DNA from: Sphingomonadales bacterium
Lineage (GTDB): Bacteria; Pseudomonadota; Alphaproteobacteria; Sphingomonadales; Sphingomonadaceae
Direction: 5' to 3'
Length of the DNA: 8,411 bases
Assembly: GCA_024636595.1 (NCBI GenBank)
Contig: JAGXGT010000033.1
Location: forward strand, 1-8,411
Shown: in pieces, positions 6,585 through 8,411 of the stretch
Layout of the letters: each line of letters starts with the position of its first letter
Numbering within the stretch: position 1 is the stretch's first letter
Program-made: the position numbers and the translations under genes
Notes under the pieces: generated by a model
Databases searched by the model: none
Told to the model about the DNA's origin: nothing
The model's input: only the letters and a program-made list of their open reading frames with translations

Positions 6585-6627
6585 CGGGGCAGGAGTGACT
6601 TCTGCTGAATTAGATAGGGAGATGAAT

Positions 6628-7398
6628 ATGTCGGGTCAATTGGCGGGCAAGGTTGCGATTGTGACGGGCGGTGCCTCAGGCATTGGCGCGGCAACCGTGA
6701 AGCGTTTTGTCGAGGAGGGCGCGAAGGTTCTTTCTACTGATGTGCAGGAAGAATTGGGCCGCTCGGCCGCCAAAGAAGCCGGTGCCCTTTTCATCGTTCA
6801 GGACGTGTCCGACCCTGAAGGCTGGGATCGGGTGATGGCCAAAGTGCAGAGAGAATTCGGGCGTCTCGATATCCTGGTCAACAATGCCGGAATCGTGATC
6901 GGCAAGAATATCGAGGATGTCGATCTCGACAGCTGGCACCATTTGCTGGGAATCAATCTGACCGGCGTGATGCTGGGTTGCCAGAAGGCGATTGCGATGA
7001 TGAAGAAAAACCCCGGCGGGTCGTCGGGTTCGATCATCAATATTGCCTCGACCAGCGCGTTTGCAGCGCTTCCCGGAGACGTGACCTATACGGCCTCGAA
7101 AAGTGCAGTGCGCATGTTGTCTAAATCGGTTGCGGTTCACTGCGCCCATAACAATCTCAATATCCGCTGCAACAATCTGATTCCCGGAGCGACCCACACC
7201 GCCATTATCGATACGGCAGCCGAGATGGTTCCCGGCATGGTCGAAATAGCCGCCGCCATGTCGCCAATGAAACGGATCGGGCAGGGTAGCGACCTCGCCG
7301 CCGCTGTTGTTTTTCTGGCCGGCGATGACAGCAGTTTTGTCACCGGCAGCGATCTGCTGGTCGATGGCGGGATGCTGGCGGTCCATCCGGGCTACTGA
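6628..7398 (+). CDS. Short-chain dehydrogenase, probable NAD-dependent 3beta/17beta-hydroxysteroid dehydrogenase
   Basis: This 256-residue classical SDR has the cofactor motif TGGASGIG (13-20), D38 after the second strand (favouring NAD over NADP), NNAG (85-88), and an N110-S141-Y154-K158 catalytic tetrad. The GCQKAIAMMK...SIINIAS region strongly recalls the Comamonas 3beta/17beta-hydroxysteroid dehydrogenase. The ATG at 6628 is chosen because AGGGAG (6616-6621) lies 6 nt upstream. GTG at 6595 and ATG at 6622 are in frame but badly spaced from a ribosome site and would add non-family residues. The divergent ketosteroid isomerase would act on the 3-keto-Delta5 product. SDR substrates are hard to predict from sequence; 3alpha-, 7- or 17-hydroxysteroid activity or a non-steroid alcohol remain possible. 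Confidence 0.85.
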   Translation: MSGQLAGKVAIVTGGASGIGAATVKRFVEEGAKVLSTDVQEELGRSAAKEAGALFIVQDVSDPEGWDRVMAKVQREFGRLDILVNNAGIVIGKNIEDVDLDSWHHLLGINLTGVMLGCQKAIAMMKKNPGGSSGSIINIASTSAFAALPGDVTYTASKSAVRMLSKSVAVHCAHNNLNIRCNNLIPGATHTAIIDTAAEMVPGMVEIAAAMSPMKRIGQGSDLAAAVVFLAGDDSSFVTGSDLLVDGGMLAVHPGY

Positions 7399-7410
7399 AG
7401 TCTGTTTATC

Positions 7411-7430
7411 CTAGCCGTTTTGGCAGTTAT
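7411..7430 (+). repeat. Dispersed near-repeat, copy 2
   Basis: Blocks CTAGCCGT and TTGGCAGTTAT, seen also at 6163-6183, recur here 12 nt after the SDR stop and in the same orientation. On the minus strand this copy resembles the 3' end of the isomerase gene, including its TAG stop, but no isomerase-like frame continues upstream. The remaining bases of the 83-bp gap (7399-7481) hold a TATAGG (7451-7456) that could be a -10 box without a clear -35. Confidence 0.55.
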
Positions 7431-7481
7431 TTATGGCCTGCTTTCACCCTTATAGGACTTGCAGAAAAGGGAGAGATCTTC

Positions 7482-7895
7482 GTGAGCGCACAGCCGATTG
7501 CCGACAATCTGTTTACCGAGGACATGAGCGCGCTGGTCGGTGCGCGGAACCGGGAAACAGGGCACATCTTCTTTCCTCTACCGCTGACTCCGGATGACAA
7601 TATAGAGCCGATCCGCTTGGCGTCGCGTGGGACGGTTTGGACCTACACAGTCCAGCGCTTCCCGCCCAAGGAGCCCTATGCCGGGCCGACGGACCCGGAA
7701 AAATTCAAACCTTATGCGGTTGCCTATGTCAGCTTGCCGGGACAGACCATGGTAGAATCGCGTCTGACCGGTGTCGACGTGGATAATGTCAAAATCGGTA
7801 TGGAGGTCGAGCTGACCGCTATTCCGCTCGATCCGGATGCTCCCGCCGAGGAGCAGAAACTCATTCACGCCTTCAAGCCTGTCCAGGGAGAATAA
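7482..7895 (+). CDS. DUF35-type OB-fold protein lacking the zinc ribbon cysteines
   Basis: This 137-residue protein precedes a thiolase gene, the usual setting for DUF35 (zinc ribbon plus OB-fold) acyl-CoA-binding proteins. The OB-fold starts near SRGTVWTYTVQRF (48-60), continues with PYAVAYVSLP (77-86), and ends with VKIGMEVELTAIPL (103-116), typical of the family. The N-terminal part (about 18-45) aligns in layout with a rubredoxin-like zinc ribbon, but the protein has no cysteine at all, so it cannot bind zinc there. Translation starts at GTG with AAGGGAG (7467-7473) 8 nt upstream. The stop is 2 nt before the thiolase ATG, so the pair is co-translated. In Ltp2-ChsH2 and archaeal thiolase systems such proteins hold the acyl-CoA for the thiolase-fold partner; the same role is inferred here. 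Confidence 0.82.
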   Translation: MSAQPIADNLFTEDMSALVGARNRETGHIFFPLPLTPDDNIEPIRLASRGTVWTYTVQRFPPKEPYAGPTDPEKFKPYAVAYVSLPGQTMVESRLTGVDVDNVKIGMEVELTAIPLDPDAPAEEQKLIHAFKPVQGE

Positions 7896-7897
7896 TC

Positions 7898-8411
7898 ATG
7901 TCAGATGTTTGTATCGTAGGAGCAGGCATTCACCCGTTCGGTCGCACCGAGGGGCGCGATGGCATGGACCAGGGTATATTCGCGGTCCGGCAGGCGCTGG
8001 CCGATAGCGGTATTGAATGGAAGGATGTTCAGTTCGCCTTTGGCGGCTCGGCGGCTTCCGGCAATGCCGACAATATGGTCTCCCAGCTCGGGCTGACCGG
8101 GATCCAGTTCATCAACGTTTCGAACGGCTGCGCAACTGGCGGCTCGGCTCTCAATGCCGCGGTCAGCGCGATCAAGTCCGGCGAATATGAGATGGGTATG
8201 GCGGTCGGTTTCGATAAACATCCGCGGGGGGCCTTCAACGCCGATCCATCCTCGTACGGCCTGCCCAACTGGTATGGGGAAGCTGGCTATATGCTGACGG
8301 TTCAATTTTTAGGCGCGAAAATCATGCGCTATCTGCATGAGCATGATATCGGCCGGGAGACGCTCGGCCGGGTTGCCGCAAAGGCATTTCGCAACGGCGT
8401 CAAAACAGACC
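7898..8411 (+). CDS. Lipid-transfer (SCP2)-type thiolase or thiolase-fold aldolase, N-terminal part
   Basis: The frame is open to the right edge (171 complete codons), so the protein is truncated by the window. It begins DVCIVGAGIHPFGR, the standard start of SCP2-type thiolases. NVSNGCATGGSAL (73-85) places C78 at the nucleophilic cysteine position, and GFDKHPRGAF (104-113) matches the following family segment. Most thiolases of this type are near 380-400 residues, so over half is missing, including the His and second Cys motifs that would separate thiolases from Ltp2/Sal1-type aldolases. GGGAG (7886-7890) lies 7 nt before the ATG. With the preceding OB-fold protein it probably releases acetyl- or propionyl-CoA, or cleaves a beta-hydroxy side chain, from a bulky acyl-CoA. 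Confidence 0.88.
   Translation, partial: MSDVCIVGAGIHPFGRTEGRDGMDQGIFAVRQALADSGIEWKDVQFAFGGSAASGNADNMVSQLGLTGIQFINVSNGCATGGSALNAAVSAIKSGEYEMGMAVGFDKHPRGAFNADPSSYGLPNWYGEAGYMLTVQFLGAKIMRYLHEHDIGRETLGRVAAKAFRNGVKTD

Noticed and set aside
6595..6627. GTG at 6595 or ATG at 6622 as the SDR start
   Set aside because: AGGGAG at 6616-6621 is correctly spaced only for ATG 6628, and the extra residues are not part of the SDR fold.
6676..7386. 236-codon open frame on the minus strand
   Set aside because: Antisense to the SDR gene whose catalytic motifs are all present; the translation is His/Asp/Arg-rich with no domain.
1..8411. tRNA, rRNA, CRISPR array, insertion sequence or integrase
   Set aside because: I saw no cloverleaf, regular spacer-repeat pattern, transposase motif or terminal inverted repeats.

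Overview
This 8.4 kb window is densely coding and moderately GC-rich. Every complete gene has a clear Shine-Dalgarno site or tight translational coupling. The gene set resembles an accessory catabolic region of a sphingomonad-type alphaproteobacterium: steroid-type oxidoreductases, a paired heteromeric acyl-CoA dehydrogenase, and an OB-fold protein with a lipid-transfer-type thiolase. The taxonomic call is an inference from gene content and style; no RNA or marker gene is present.

Left part (1-2341, minus strand): a three-gene operon reads leftward and encodes a TPP-dependent E1 alpha subunit (TTG start), an E1 beta subunit overlapping it by 4 bp, and a 77-residue stand-alone lipoyl domain. 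No E2 acyltransferase or E3 is visible. A good sigma70-type promoter lies at 2428-2455. A ribosome-binding-site-like sequence at the left edge suggests another leftward gene starts just outside the window.

Middle (2342-6146, plus strand): a 353-bp divergent intergenic region is followed by an MDR-family NADP-dependent oxidoreductase. After an 86-bp gap holding a perfect 12-bp palindrome come two adjacent acyl-CoA dehydrogenase genes. Their active-site motifs are divided between the two proteins, as in alpha2beta2 steroid side-chain dehydrogenases.

Right part (6163-8411): a minus-strand gene encodes a ketosteroid isomerase whose Tyr14, Asp38 and Asp99 fall at exactly the positions of the classical Comamonas testosteroni enzyme. 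It is divergent from an NAD-type short-chain dehydrogenase resembling 3beta/17beta-hydroxysteroid dehydrogenases. Then come a DUF35-like OB-fold protein that has lost all zinc-ribbon cysteines and the first 171 codons of a lipid-transfer-type thiolase, cut by the window edge.

Working model (inference): the SDR and isomerase convert 3beta-hydroxy-Delta5 steroids to Delta4-3-ketosteroids. The acyl-CoA dehydrogenase pair desaturates a steroid side-chain (or other bulky) acyl-CoA, and the OB-fold/thiolase pair cleaves the shortened chain. The E1/lipoyl operon may process a 2-oxoacid or acetoin-like product. Its link to the steroid genes rests on proximity only.
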